Assembly (NCBI GenBank): GCA_036871055.1
Contig: CP141893.1
Location: 62,001-126,000 of the forward strand
Reading direction: 5' to 3'
DNA length: 64,000 nucleotides
DNA from: Bisbaumannia sp015645095
Lineage (GTDB): Bacteria; Pseudomonadota; Gammaproteobacteria; Pseudomonadales; Halomonadaceae
Shown piece after piece: positions 17,315 through 25,632 of this stretch. Position numbers and translations under genes: made by a program. The notes below the pieces were generated by a model that worked only from the letters and a program-made list of their open reading frames with translations, had not been told where the DNA came from and did not search any database. Position 1 is the first letter of the stretch; the number at the start of each line of letters is the position of its first letter.

Positions 17315-17395
17315 ATGACCACTTCGACACTGGCTTTTGCTGATACTGACTCGAATGAGGTCTTGGCCTCTGCTCTGGGAGGAAACGAATCATGA
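17315..17395 (+). CDS. 26-codon leader ORF mimicking the start of the next gene
   Basis: A short frame, MTTSTLAFADTD..., begins three bases after the monooxygenase stop. GGAGG lies nine bases upstream, and the stop TGA overlaps the ATG of the DUF2783-type gene (ATGA). Its first eight residues (MTTSTLAF) nearly repeat those of the next protein (MTASTLPF), and the DNA is similar there, as if the translation start had been duplicated. It may act in translational coupling; whether the peptide is made is unknown. Confidence 0.4.
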   Translation: MTTSTLAFADTDSNEVLASALGGNES

Positions 17396-17592
17396 CCGCA
17401 TCGACACTGCCCTTCGACGATCTCGAGCGGGTCTACGAGCGCCTGGCCGAGACCCTGGATGCCCTGCCCGAGGCCCAGGAGGGGCCCTTTCTGGCCCAGT
17501 TGGCGCTGGCGCTGGCCCATCGGATTCCCGACGTGAGTCAGGTGGAGGCGGCCATCTTCGAGGCCAGGCGAGCCAGCGAGGAGGAGGGGTGA
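17392..17592 (+). CDS. DUF2783-type small protein, putative monooxygenase partner
   Basis: A 66-residue acidic helical protein (FDDLERVYERLAETLDAL ... LALALAHRIPDVSQVEAAI). It resembles the DUF2783 family, whose members sit beside flavoprotein hydroxylases. The Pseudomonas putida 3-hydroxyphenylacetate 6-hydroxylase uses a flavoprotein (MhaA) and a small coupling protein (MhaB, about this size), so a coupling role is plausible. GGAGG lies nine bases upstream and the leader ORF stop overlaps its start. A second copy is at 28082-28288. Confidence 0.72.
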   Translation: MTASTLPFDDLERVYERLAETLDALPEAQEGPFLAQLALALAHRIPDVSQVEAAIFEARRASEEEG

Positions 17593-17671
17593 GCGACCAC
17601 TGACCTGGGTCAAGGCATGGCGGAGGCCGGGTGCCGATACTGAAGTTATCCCCGCCACGGAGATCGCCGCC

Positions 17672-18115
17672 ATGCCGACCTCCTCTCTTACCACCGCGCC
17701 CCAGAGCGCCCGCCTCGCCGATGCCTTGAGCGACTATCTGGCCGGCGAGCGCGCCCTGCTCGAGCTCAGGTGCTGCGCCCCCAAGCGGCTGAGCGCGCTG
17801 ATCCACGACCTGTCCCGGCCGCTGCCCTCGCCCCTGGAGCGGGCCCTGGCCCGGGGCCTGAACAGCGGCGAGCTGGCGGCCTGGCTGGGCCCCGCCGAGA
17901 CCCTGATGCCACCCATGATGCGCCGCTTCGGCCTCGACCCCGAGGGCTTGGCCACGGCCCCCCGGGCCGCCGAATGGCGGGTCGCCTGCCGGGCCTGCCC
18001 GCATATCGGCACCTGCTGGCAGGCCCTGCGCCACGACACCGACGCCGAGGCGTGCCGCGCCTTCTGCCCCAATGCGGAGGCCTTCGCCGAGGTCGGCCGC
18101 GAATCGAAGCGTTGA
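17672..18115 (+). CDS. DUF6455-type cysteine-rich protein
   Basis: A 147-residue protein of unknown function. The C-terminal 45 residues carry a cysteine pattern, WRVACRACPHIGTCWQAL followed by ACRAFCPNAEAF, like the DUF6455 domain: CxxCx5C plus later cysteines, a possible metal or iron-sulfur site. The N-terminal part is helical and has a CC pair near residue 35. It starts 79 nt after the DUF2783-type gene and may belong to the same transcript. It converges with the MFS gene, leaving a 34-nt gap. Confidence 0.65.
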   Translation: MPTSSLTTAPQSARLADALSDYLAGERALLELRCCAPKRLSALIHDLSRPLPSPLERALARGLNSGELAAWLGPAETLMPPMMRRFGLDPEGLATAPRAAEWRVACRACPHIGTCWQALRHDTDAEACRAFCPNAEAFAEVGRESKR

Positions 18116-18149
18116 TCTCTCCCCGCCTTGGGCAGCCTTCCGTTTGTTA

Positions 18150-19361
18150 TCAGGCGGCTTTTTCGGTTGGCTCGTCGGCGCTTTGGGTCCGCCAGCTCCG
18201 CAGCCGCCAGGCGAACACCAGCCCCAGCGCCAGTAGCCAGAGGCCGGCGCCGGCCAGCAGCCAGCGGCTATCGCCCAGGCGCAGGATCAGCCCGCCCAGC
18301 CCGACCCCCACCGACTGGCCCAGGAAGAGGCAGCCGGCGAACACCGCCATGGCGGTGCCCCGGGCGGCGGGCGCCATCTGGGTGGCGTTGATCTGCAGGG
18401 TGTTGTGCATCATGTAGAAGCCGAGGCCGGCGACGAAGGCGCCCAGGGAGGCCCCCATGGGGGTGGGCGCCAGGGCCAGGGCGAGGAAGCCGGCGCCCAT
18501 CAGGGTGCCGCCGCCCAGGGCCAGGCCGGCCTCGCCCAGGCGCCGCACCAGTAGCCTGGCCAGGGCGGCGAAGATCAGCCCGCCGACCCCGAACAGCGCC
18601 ACCGCCAGCCCGGCCCGGGTCAGGGAGAGGCCCTGCCAGCGGTGCAGGTGGCTGGCGGCGAAGCCCAGGGCGCCGAAGGCGGCGATGCCCTCCAGGAACA
18701 CCAGGGCGAGGAGCCAGCGGGCCCGGGCCTCGGCCAACACGCCGTGGATCCGCGCCAGGAAGGCGAGGCCGTCGCTGCCCTCGCCCGGGGGCGAGAGCTC
18801 GGGGCGCCGGCGCAGGGTGGCGATCAGCAGGATACCCGCGACCAGGAAGACCCCGGCCAGCAGCAGGAAGGCGGATCGCCAGCCCAGGGTGTCCGCCAGC
18901 AGGCCGCCCAGGGTCTGGCCGGCGATCAGCCCCAGCACCGCCCCGGAGAGCATCCGCGCCAGGGCCACCTGGCGCTCGGCATAGGGCACGGTGTCGCCGA
19001 CCCAGGCCATGGAGAGGGGGATGATGGCGGCGGCGGTGGCGCCGCTCAGGGTACGAAACAGCAGCAGCATCGGCAGCGACCCGGCCAGGGCCGCGCCGAG
19101 CGAGCCCAGGGCGCAGGCCAGGGTGGCCAGGCCGATCACCCGCAGGGCGCCGTGGCGATCCCCCAGGGGGCCATAGGCGAGCTGCATCAGGCCGTAGGCC
19201 ACGGCGAAGAGGGTGATGTTCTGGGCCACGTCGGCCACCGGGCGGGCGAAGGTCTCGGCCAGGGCCGGCAGCATGGCGTCGGTGATGCGCATCGAGGCCA
19301 TGCTGGCGAAGCCGGCCAGGGCCAGCAGCAGGATCATCCGTGAGGTGGCCGGAGTGGGCAT
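18150..19361 (-). CDS. Major facilitator superfamily transporter
   Basis: A 403-residue membrane protein with about twelve hydrophobic segments and the MFS motif A loop between helices 2 and 3 (YGPLGDRHGALRV). The segment LAGVFLVAGILLIATLRRR before a hydrophilic central loop fits the middle of the fold. It resembles arabinose-efflux / drug-proton antiporter members, but the substrate is not readable. AAGGAA precedes the ATG. It lies 13 nt downstream of the Lrp gene on the same strand, so the two are probably co-transcribed and amino-acid related export is possible (inference). Confidence 0.82.
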   Translation of the reverse strand: MPTPATSRMILLLALAGFASMASMRITDAMLPALAETFARPVADVAQNITLFAVAYGLMQLAYGPLGDRHGALRVIGLATLACALGSLGAALAGSLPMLLLFRTLSGATAAAIIPLSMAWVGDTVPYAERQVALARMLSGAVLGLIAGQTLGGLLADTLGWRSAFLLLAGVFLVAGILLIATLRRRPELSPPGEGSDGLAFLARIHGVLAEARARWLLALVFLEGIAAFGALGFAASHLHRWQGLSLTRAGLAVALFGVGGLIFAALARLLVRRLGEAGLALGGGTLMGAGFLALALAPTPMGASLGAFVAGLGFYMMHNTLQINATQMAPAARGTAMAVFAGCLFLGQSVGVGLGGLILRLGDSRWLLAGAGLWLLALGLVFAWRLRSWRTQSADEPTEKAA

Positions 19362-19374
19362 GGGGCTTTCCTTG

Positions 19375-19848
19375 TCAGCGAATCGGGATGGCGGTCTCGT
19401 TCTTGATCTCGCGCAGGGCGAAGTTGGAACTCACCTGGGAGATTCCCGCCAGGGTAAAGAGCTTCTCGTTAAGGAAGCGGTCGTAGGCGGCCATGTCCTC
19501 GATCACCACCCGCAGCACGAAGTCGGCGTTGCCGGTGGTGGCGTAGCACTGCAGCACCTCCGGGTACTCGAGGATCTGTCGCTCGAACTCGGCGGTGTTG
19601 TCGATATGGTGGCGCACCAGGGTCACCATCACCAGGGCGGTGAGGGGCTGGCCGACCCGGGCCGGGTCCACCAGGGCGGTGAAGCGCCGCAGGGTGCCGC
19701 TCTCCTCGAGGGCCTTGACCCGTCGCCAGCAGGCCGCCGAGGAGAGACCGATCTCCTCCGCCAGCTGCTGATTGGTGATGCGTCCCTGGGCCTGAAGCAG
19801 GCGCAGGATCTTCTTGTCGTAGGCGTCCAGGGGGGCGTCGGAGGCCAT
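19375..19848 (-). CDS. Lrp/AsnC-family transcriptional regulator
   Basis: A 157-residue regulator. The N-terminal helix-turn-helix (LDAYDKKILRLLQAQGRITN, then EIGLSSAACWRRVKALEESG) is followed by a RAM/AsnC ligand-binding domain (about residues 70-150) with the typical stretch CYATTGNADFVLRVV. Divergent from the indolepyruvate oxidoreductase gene across 188 nt that hold two inverted repeats, so it probably senses an amino acid, perhaps an aromatic one, and controls that enzyme. The MFS gene follows. Confidence 0.88.
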   Translation of the reverse strand: MASDAPLDAYDKKILRLLQAQGRITNQQLAEEIGLSSAACWRRVKALEESGTLRRFTALVDPARVGQPLTALVMVTLVRHHIDNTAEFERQILEYPEVLQCYATTGNADFVLRVVIEDMAAYDRFLNEKLFTLAGISQVSSNFALREIKNETAIPIR

Positions 19849-19862
19849 GGCGGGTTCCCTAA

Positions 19863-19921
19863 TGGTTTAAACCAAGGTCGTAGATTTCGAAGGCTGTTTC
19901 TCCAGAGTGGAAATGGAGAAA
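19863..19921. promoter_or_regulatory. Two inverted repeats between lrp-type gene and oxidoreductase
   Basis: TGGTTTAAACCA (19863-19874) is a perfect 12-bp palindrome. TTTCTCCA (19897-19904) and TGGAGAAA (19914-19921) form an 8-bp inverted repeat with a 9-base spacer. Both are plausible Lrp-type binding sites. A candidate -10 box, TAGACT, lies further on near 19985 for the oxidoreductase. Confidence 0.5.
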
Positions 19922-20036
19922 TATCCTTTCGAATGATGGCGGTTTCGGGGGTGAGTTCGCAAGCACCTTTAGCGGGGCCTTGGCTAGACTGCGGCCAACA
20001 TAACTCCAAGGCCCATTCCCCGTGAAGGTGGCGACC

Positions 20037-23000
20037 ATGACTACGACTCCCCCCGTCGTCCTCGACGACTACCAGCTCAACGACCGTTACTCCCGCGACA
20101 CCGGCCGGATCTTCGTGACCGGCACCCAGGCCCTGGTGCGCATCGCCCTGCGTCAGGCGCAGCTGGATCGTCGCGACGGCCGCCACACCGCCGGCCTGAT
20201 CAGCGGCTACCGCGGCTCGCCCCTGGGCGGCGTCGACCAGGCCCTGTGGCAGGCCAAGGCGGCCCTGGATAGCTACCAGATCGACTTCGTGCCGGCCATC
20301 AACGAGGACCTAGGCGCCACCATGATGCTGGGCAGCCAGCAGGTGGAGACCGACCCGGACAAGGAGGTCGATGGCGTCTTCGGCTTCTGGTACGGCAAGG
20401 GACCGGGGGTGGATCGGGCCGGCGACGCCTTGAAGCACGGCAACGCCTACGGCAGCTCCCCCAATGGCGGCGTGCTGGTGGTGGCCGGCGACGACCATGG
20501 CTGCGTCTCCTCCTCCATGCCCCACCAGTCCGACGTGGCCTTTATGGCCTGGTTTATGCCGGTGATCAATCCGGCGTCCCTGGCCGAGTACGAGGCCTTC
20601 GGCCTCTGGGGCTATGCGCTCTCCCGCTACTCCGGCTGCTGGGTGGGCTTCAAGGCGGTCTCCGAGACCGTGGAGAGCGGTGCCTCCATCGAGGTGCCGC
20701 CGCTGCCCACCTTTGCCACTCCGACCGACTTCACCCCGCCGGAGGGCGGCCTCCACTACCGCTGGCCGGACCTGCCCGGGCCCCAGCTGGAGACCCGCAT
20801 CGAGCACAAGCTGGCGGCGGTGCAGGCCTTCGCCGCGGCCAACCCCATCGATCAGCGCCTCTACGCCAATGACCGGGCGCGCTTCGGCATCGTCACCACC
20901 GGCAAGGGCCACCTGGACCTGCTCGAGGCCCTGCGCCTGCTGGGCCTCGACGAGGCGGCGCTGCGCGAGCTGGGGGTGGAGCTCTACAAGGTCGGCATGG
21001 TGTGGCCCCTGCACCGTCGCGGCATCCTCGATTTCGTGCACGGCAAGCAGGAGATCCTGGTCATCGAGGAGAAGCGCGGCATCATCGAGAGCCAGATCAA
21101 GGAGTACATGTCCGAGCCGGATCGCCCCGGCGAGGTGCTGATCACCGGCAAGCAGGACGAGGCGGGCAAGCCGCTGATTCCCTATGTGGGCGAATTGAGC
21201 CCGCGGCTGCTGGCCGGCTATGTGGCCGAGCGCCTGGAGCGCTTCTTCACGATTGACTTGAGCGAACGCCTCAGCAAGCTGGATCGCTGCCGCGCCGAGG
21301 CCCGGGAGCTGGGCGGCGTGCGTCGCCTGCCCTACTTCTGCTCCGGCTGCCCCCATAACAGCTCCACCAAGGTGCCGGAGGGCAGCAAGGCCCTGGCCGG
21401 CATCGGCTGTCACTTCATGGCCTCCTGGATGGGCCGCCAGACCGAGTCGCTGATCCAGATGGGCGGCGAGGGGGTCAACTGGGTGGGCAAGAGCCGCTTC
21501 ACCGGCAACGGCCACATCTTCCAGAACCTGGGCGAAGGCACCTGGTTCCACTCCGGCTCCATGGCGATCCGCCAGGCGGTGGCCGCCGGGGTCAATATCA
21601 CCTACAAGGTGCTGTTCAACGACGCCGTGGCCATGACCGGCGGCCAGCCGGTGGACGGTCAGATCACCGTACCGATGATCGCCCAGCACGCCGCCGCCGA
21701 GGGCGTGAAGCGCATCGTGGTGGTCAGCGACGAGCCCGAGAAGTACCGGGGCCACGAGGGCCAGTTCCCCAAGGGGGTGACCTTCCACCATCGGGACGAG
21801 ATGGACGCCCTGCAGCGGGAGCTGCGCGAGATCCCCGGCTGCACCGTGCTGGTCTACGACCAGGTGTGCGCCGCCGAGAAGCGCCGTCGCCGCAAGCGCG
21901 GCCTGATGGAGGACCCGGCCAAGCGGGTCTTTATCAACCATCACGTCTGCGAGGGCTGTGGCGACTGCTCGGTGCAGTCCAACTGCCTGTCGGTGGTGCC
22001 TCGTGAAACGGAGCTGGGTCGCAAGCGCAAGATCGACCAGTCCTCCTGCAACAAGGACCTCTCCTGCGTGGGCGGCTTCTGCCCCAGCTTCGTCACCGTG
22101 GAAGGCGGCGAGCTGCGCAAGGGCCAGGGGGTCGGCGTCGACGAGGCCTTCTGGCGTAAGGTGGAGGCGTTGCCGGCGCCCCAGGCCCCGGCGCTCGAGG
22201 CCCCCTATGACCTGCTGGTGGGCGGCGTCGGCGGCACCGGCGTGGTCACCGTGGGCCAGCTGATCACCATGGCCGCCCACCTGGAGGGCCGTGGCACCAG
22301 CGTGCTCGACTTCATGGGCTTCGCCCAGAAGGGCGGCACCGTGCTCAGCTACGTGCGCCTGGCGCCCGCCCCCGCCGACCTCCATCAGGTGCGCATCGAG
22401 TCTGGCCAGGCCGATGCGGTGATCGCCTGCGACATGGTGGTGGCCAGCTCGAAGAAGGCCCTGGACGTGCTCCAGGCCGACACCACCCGGGTGGTGGCCA
22501 ACCTGGCCGAGCTGCCCACCGCCGACTATGTGCTCTACCGGGACGCCGATATGCAGGCGGACCAGCGCCTGGCGGTGCTGCGCGACGCCGTGGGTGAGGC
22601 CAACTTCGCCACCCTGGACGCCAATCGCCTGGCGGAGCAGCTGCTGGGGGACACCGTCTTCTCCAATGTCATGATGCTCGGCTTCGCCTGGCAGCAGGGC
22701 CTGCTGCCGGTCAGCGAGGCGGCGCTCAAGCGCGCCATCGAGCTCAACGGCGTGGCCATCGACAAGAACCAGCGCGCCTTCGCCTGGGGCCGATTGGCGG
22801 CGGTGGAGCCGGAGTATCTGCAGCGTCGCCTGGACGACACGCCGCTGGCTGCCGATGCCGGCCTCGACGAGGTGATCGCCCGCAACGCCCGCCTGCTGGA
22901 ACGCTACCAGGACCGCGCCTATGCCGAGCGTTACGTGCAGAAGGTGGCCCGGGTGCGCGAGGCGGAAGCCCGCCTCGAGGCCGGCGAGGCCCTGACCCAG

Positions 23001-23522
23001 GCGGTGGCCACCCAGCTCTACCGGCTGATGGCCTACAAGGACGAGTACGAGGTGGCGCGCCTCTACACCGAGAGCGATTTCCTCGAGGAGCTCGACGCCA
23101 CCTTCGGCGGCGACTACAAGCTGACCTTCCACCTGGCGCCGCCGCTGCTGGGCGGCCGCAAGGATGCCAAGGGGCGTCCGGTGAAGCGTCGCTTCGGGCC
23201 CTGGATGCTCACCGCCATGAAGGGGCTGGCCAAGCTCCGCGGCCTGCGCAACGGCCCCCTCGACCCCTTCCGCTTCAGCGCCGACCGCAAGCTGGATCGC
23301 CGCCTGCTGGCGGAATACGAGGCCCTGCTCGACGAGCTGGTGACGCGCCTGGATGACGCCAGCCACGCCACCGCCCTGGCGCTGGCCAAGCTGCCGGAAG
23401 AGGTCCGTGGCTATGGCCCGGTGCGCGAGGCCGCCGCCGAGCAGGCCCGGGCCCGCCAGGCCAAGCTGCTGGAGGAGCTGCGCAACGGCCGCCCGATGAC
23501 CATCGCCGCCGAAGTGGCCTGA
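20037..23522 (+). CDS. Indolepyruvate ferredoxin oxidoreductase, single-chain fused form
   Basis: A 1161-residue enzyme that oxidatively decarboxylates arylpyruvates to aryl-acetyl-CoA with ferredoxin reduction. Order: N-terminal pyruvate:ferredoxin-oxidoreductase pyrimidine-binding-type domain (GYRGSPLGGVDQAL near 60), TPP-binding region (CSGCPHNSSTKVPEGS, then GGEGVNWVG), a cysteine cluster for 4Fe-4S (NHHVCEGCGDCSVQSNC and CNKDLSCVGGFCPS) and a C-terminal gamma-type domain beginning LLVGGVGGTGVVTVGQL. Length is typical of the fused family. The ATG at 20037 follows AAGGTGG; an upstream in-frame GTG at 20022 has no site. Controlled most likely by the divergent Lrp protein. Confidence 0.92.
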   Translation: MTTTPPVVLDDYQLNDRYSRDTGRIFVTGTQALVRIALRQAQLDRRDGRHTAGLISGYRGSPLGGVDQALWQAKAALDSYQIDFVPAINEDLGATMMLGSQQVETDPDKEVDGVFGFWYGKGPGVDRAGDALKHGNAYGSSPNGGVLVVAGDDHGCVSSSMPHQSDVAFMAWFMPVINPASLAEYEAFGLWGYALSRYSGCWVGFKAVSETVESGASIEVPPLPTFATPTDFTPPEGGLHYRWPDLPGPQLETRIEHKLAAVQAFAAANPIDQRLYANDRARFGIVTTGKGHLDLLEALRLLGLDEAALRELGVELYKVGMVWPLHRRGILDFVHGKQEILVIEEKRGIIESQIKEYMSEPDRPGEVLITGKQDEAGKPLIPYVGELSPRLLAGYVAERLERFFTIDLSERLSKLDRCRAEARELGGVRRLPYFCSGCPHNSSTKVPEGSKALAGIGCHFMASWMGRQTESLIQMGGEGVNWVGKSRFTGNGHIFQNLGEGTWFHSGSMAIRQAVAAGVNITYKVLFNDAVAMTGGQPVDGQITVPMIAQHAAAEGVKRIVVVSDEPEKYRGHEGQFPKGVTFHHRDEMDALQRELREIPGCTVLVYDQVCAAEKRRRRKRGLMEDPAKRVFINHHVCEGCGDCSVQSNCLSVVPRETELGRKRKIDQSSCNKDLSCVGGFCPSFVTVEGGELRKGQGVGVDEAFWRKVEALPAPQAPALEAPYDLLVGGVGGTGVVTVGQLITMAAHLEGRGTSVLDFMGFAQKGGTVLSYVRLAPAPADLHQVRIESGQADAVIACDMVVASSKKALDVLQADTTRVVANLAELPTADYVLYRDADMQADQRLAVLRDAVGEANFATLDANRLAEQLLGDTVFSNVMMLGFAWQQGLLPVSEAALKRAIELNGVAIDKNQRAFAWGRLAAVEPEYLQRRLDDTPLAADAGLDEVIARNARLLERYQDRAYAERYVQKVARVREAEARLEAGEALTQAVATQLYRLMAYKDEYEVARLYTESDFLEELDATFGGDYKLTFHLAPPLLGGRKDAKGRPVKRRFGPWMLTAMKGLAKLRGLRNGPLDPFRFSADRKLDRRLLAEYEALLDELVTRLDDASHATALALAKLPEEVRGYGPVREAAAEQARARQAKLLEELRNGRPMTIAAEVA

Positions 23523-23550
23523 TCGAGGCCTGATCGGCCCCACCAAAGCA

Positions 23551-23582
23551 ACGCCGCCCTGCTAAGCAGGGCGGCGTTTTTT
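23551..23582 (+). terminator. Rho-independent terminator of the oxidoreductase gene
   Basis: ACGCCGCCCTGC and GCAGGGCGGCGT pair perfectly around TAA, and a run of six T follows. It is 28 nt after the stop codon and also faces the convergent exporter gene. Confidence 0.92.
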
Positions 23583-23615
23583 GTGGCGTGGCTTTGGTGG
23601 CGACTTATCGGGGTG

Positions 23616-24833
23616 TCACTCCGAGAGTGCCTGGCGCTCCGCCTCTTGGCGGGCGGCGGGGCGCACCAGGCGCCAGTAGGCGACCAGGGCCAGCAGGCCG
23701 GCCAGGCCGATGGTCAGCGCCAGGGTGCGGGAGCTGCCGTCGTGGAGCTGGCCCACCAGGCCCCCCACCACCGCGGCGATGCCCATCTGCAGAAAACCGA
23801 ACAGCGAGGAGGCGGCGCCGGCGCACTGGGGGTTGGGGGCCAGGGCGCCGGCCATGGTCTGGGGCATCAGGATGCCCACCCCCATCATGAAGAGGACATG
23901 CGGCCCCACCACCGCCCAGGCCTGATAGATGCCGGCCAGGGCCAGCAGGGCCATGGTCGCGCCGCCCAGGGTGCAGAGCAGGGCGCCGCGCAGGATCAGC
24001 CGGTCACGGCCCAGGCGGCGGCTGTAGCGGCCGCTGATCAGGGTGCCGCTAAAGAAGCCGGCGACGATCAGGGCGAAGAGGATGCCGTAGGTGGTGGGGT
24101 GGACGCCGATAAACTCGATCAGCACGAAGGCGGAGCCGGAGAGGTAGGCGAAGAGCCCCGAGAAGGCGGCGGCATTGGTCAGGGTATAGCCGACGAAGGC
24201 ACGCTGGCCCAGCAGCATGCGGAAGTTGCCGAGCATGGCCGCGGGACTGATGGGCTGGCGCAGCTCCCGGGGCAGGGGCTCCGGCAACGCGAAGATCAGC
24301 AGCGCCAGGGCGATGGCCGCATAGAGGGCCAGCACCAGGAAGATCGCCTCCCAGCCGAAGGCCAGCAGCAGGCCGGCCCCCACCACCGGGGCCAGGGCCG
24401 GGGCCAGGGCCATGATGCTGGCCAGGTGGGCGAGGATGCGTCCGGCCTCCAGGGGGCCGTAGATATCGCGCACCGCGGCGCGGCCCAGCACCGGGCCGGC
24501 GGCGCCGCCGAGGGCCTGCAGGAAACGTCCGGCCAGCAGCCACTCGATGGTGGGCGCCAGGGCGCAGAGCAGGCTGGCGGCCAGGAAGAGGGTGAAGCCC
24601 CCCACCATGATCGGCTTGCGACCGAAGCGGTCGGAGAGCGGGCCGCAGAACAGCTGGGCCAGGGCGAAGCCGGCCATGTAGAGGCTCAGGGTCAGCTGCA
24701 CCTGATCGGGGCCGGTATTCAGCGCCTCGGCCATGGCCGGCATGGCGGGCAGGTACATATCGGTGGCCAGCGGGCCCAGGGCGGTGAGGGCCGCCAGCAG
24801 GATCACGGTGGCGGGGGAGGTCAGCCGTAGCAC
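23616..24833 (-). CDS. Bcr/CflA-type multidrug efflux MFS transporter
   Basis: A 405-residue MFS exporter with about twelve membrane segments. The Bcr/CflA signature is present: ALGPLATDMYLPAMPAMAEAL in helix 1 and the motif A loop FCGPLSDRFGRKPIMVGG. GTG at 24833 is the best start, since AAGGAG lies six bases before it; longer in-frame options upstream cross the preceding gene's terminator. The substrate is unknown. It stands alone between two terminators. Confidence 0.86.
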   Translation of the reverse strand: MLRLTSPATVILLAALTALGPLATDMYLPAMPAMAEALNTGPDQVQLTLSLYMAGFALAQLFCGPLSDRFGRKPIMVGGFTLFLAASLLCALAPTIEWLLAGRFLQALGGAAGPVLGRAAVRDIYGPLEAGRILAHLASIMALAPALAPVVGAGLLLAFGWEAIFLVLALYAAIALALLIFALPEPLPRELRQPISPAAMLGNFRMLLGQRAFVGYTLTNAAAFSGLFAYLSGSAFVLIEFIGVHPTTYGILFALIVAGFFSGTLISGRYSRRLGRDRLILRGALLCTLGGATMALLALAGIYQAWAVVGPHVLFMMGVGILMPQTMAGALAPNPQCAGAASSLFGFLQMGIAAVVGGLVGQLHDGSSRTLALTIGLAGLLALVAYWRLVRPAARQEAERQALSE

Positions 24834-24885
24834 CCGGTTCTCCTTGGAGGCGTGGGAGGCGCGTCCGGTGGTGGTGAAATAAGAA

Positions 24886-24914
24886 GCGGGCACGGCCCCT
24901 GGGGCCGTGCCCGC
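24886..24914 (-). terminator. Terminator hairpin downstream of maiA
   Basis: GCGGGCACGGCCCC and its complement form a 14-bp stem with a one-base loop. On the minus strand it is followed by TTCTTATTT. It lies about 60 nt after the maiA stop and closes the homogentisate operon. Confidence 0.85.
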
Positions 24915-24973
24915 TTTATTAGGCCGCTTATTATACACCGGAAAGGCAAGGCTTGCCGGATGTGCCTCCCTGG

Positions 24974-25618
24974 TTAGCCAGCGTCCGGCTGGGCCTCCGG
25001 GGCGGCCTGGGCGAAGGCGTCCAGGGCCCGGCAGTTGGCCACGATGCGGCGGATCCGCGGGTAGGGGGCCAGGTCGCATTCGAAGCGCTCGGCGTTGAAC
25101 ACCTGGGGCACCAGGCAGAGGTCCGCCAGGCCCGGGGTGTCGCCGTGGCAGAAGTCGCCGCTGCCCGCCTCCCGGGAGAGCTGGGCCTCCAGGGCGGCGA
25201 AGCCCTCGGCGATCCAGTGCCGGTACCAGGTCATCTTGGCCGCCTCGTCCAGCCCCAGCTCCCCGGTCAGGTACTTGAGCACCCGCAGGTTATTGAGGGG
25301 GTGGATCTCGCAGGCCACCGACTGGGCCAGGGCACGCACCCGGGCGCGGCCGGCGGCGTCCGCCGGCAGCAGGGCCGGGTCGGGATAGCGCTCGTCCAGG
25401 TACTCGCAGATCGCCAGGGACTGGGTCAGCCGCACGCCGTCATCGGTGACCAGCGCCGGCACCAGCCCCTGGGGGTTGCGGGCGAGGTATTCCTCGCCCC
25501 GCTGCTCGCCCTTGACCAGGTTGACCGGGGCCTGGTCATGGGCCAGGCCCTTGAGGTTCAGGGCGATGCGTACCCGGTAGGCGGCGGACGAACGGAAATA
25601 ACCGTAGAGGGTCGTCAT
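24974..25618 (-). CDS. maiA: Maleylacetoacetate isomerase
   Basis: A 214-residue zeta-class glutathione transferase that isomerises 4-maleylacetoacetate to 4-fumarylacetoacetate. The active-site motif SSAAYRVRIALNLKG is at residues 10-24, which is diagnostic for this class (SSC/SSA-xx-R). The N-terminal thioredoxin fold continues through NPQGLVPAL and the C-terminal helical domain contains IHPLNNLRVL. It starts 14 nt after the fumarylacetoacetase stop and is the last gene of the homogentisate operon. Confidence 0.94.
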   Translation of the reverse strand: MTTLYGYFRSSAAYRVRIALNLKGLAHDQAPVNLVKGEQRGEEYLARNPQGLVPALVTDDGVRLTQSLAICEYLDERYPDPALLPADAAGRARVRALAQSVACEIHPLNNLRVLKYLTGELGLDEAAKMTWYRHWIAEGFAALEAQLSREAGSGDFCHGDTPGLADLCLVPQVFNAERFECDLAPYPRIRRIVANCRALDAFAQAAPEAQPDAG

Positions 25619-25632
25619 CCTGCCTCCTCGCC

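Noticed and set aside
20310..23546. 1078-codon frame antisense to the indolepyruvate oxidoreductase
   Set aside because: GC-rich genes often leave long open antisense frames. The product is His/Gly/Ala-rich with no domain, and the sense protein is clearly real.
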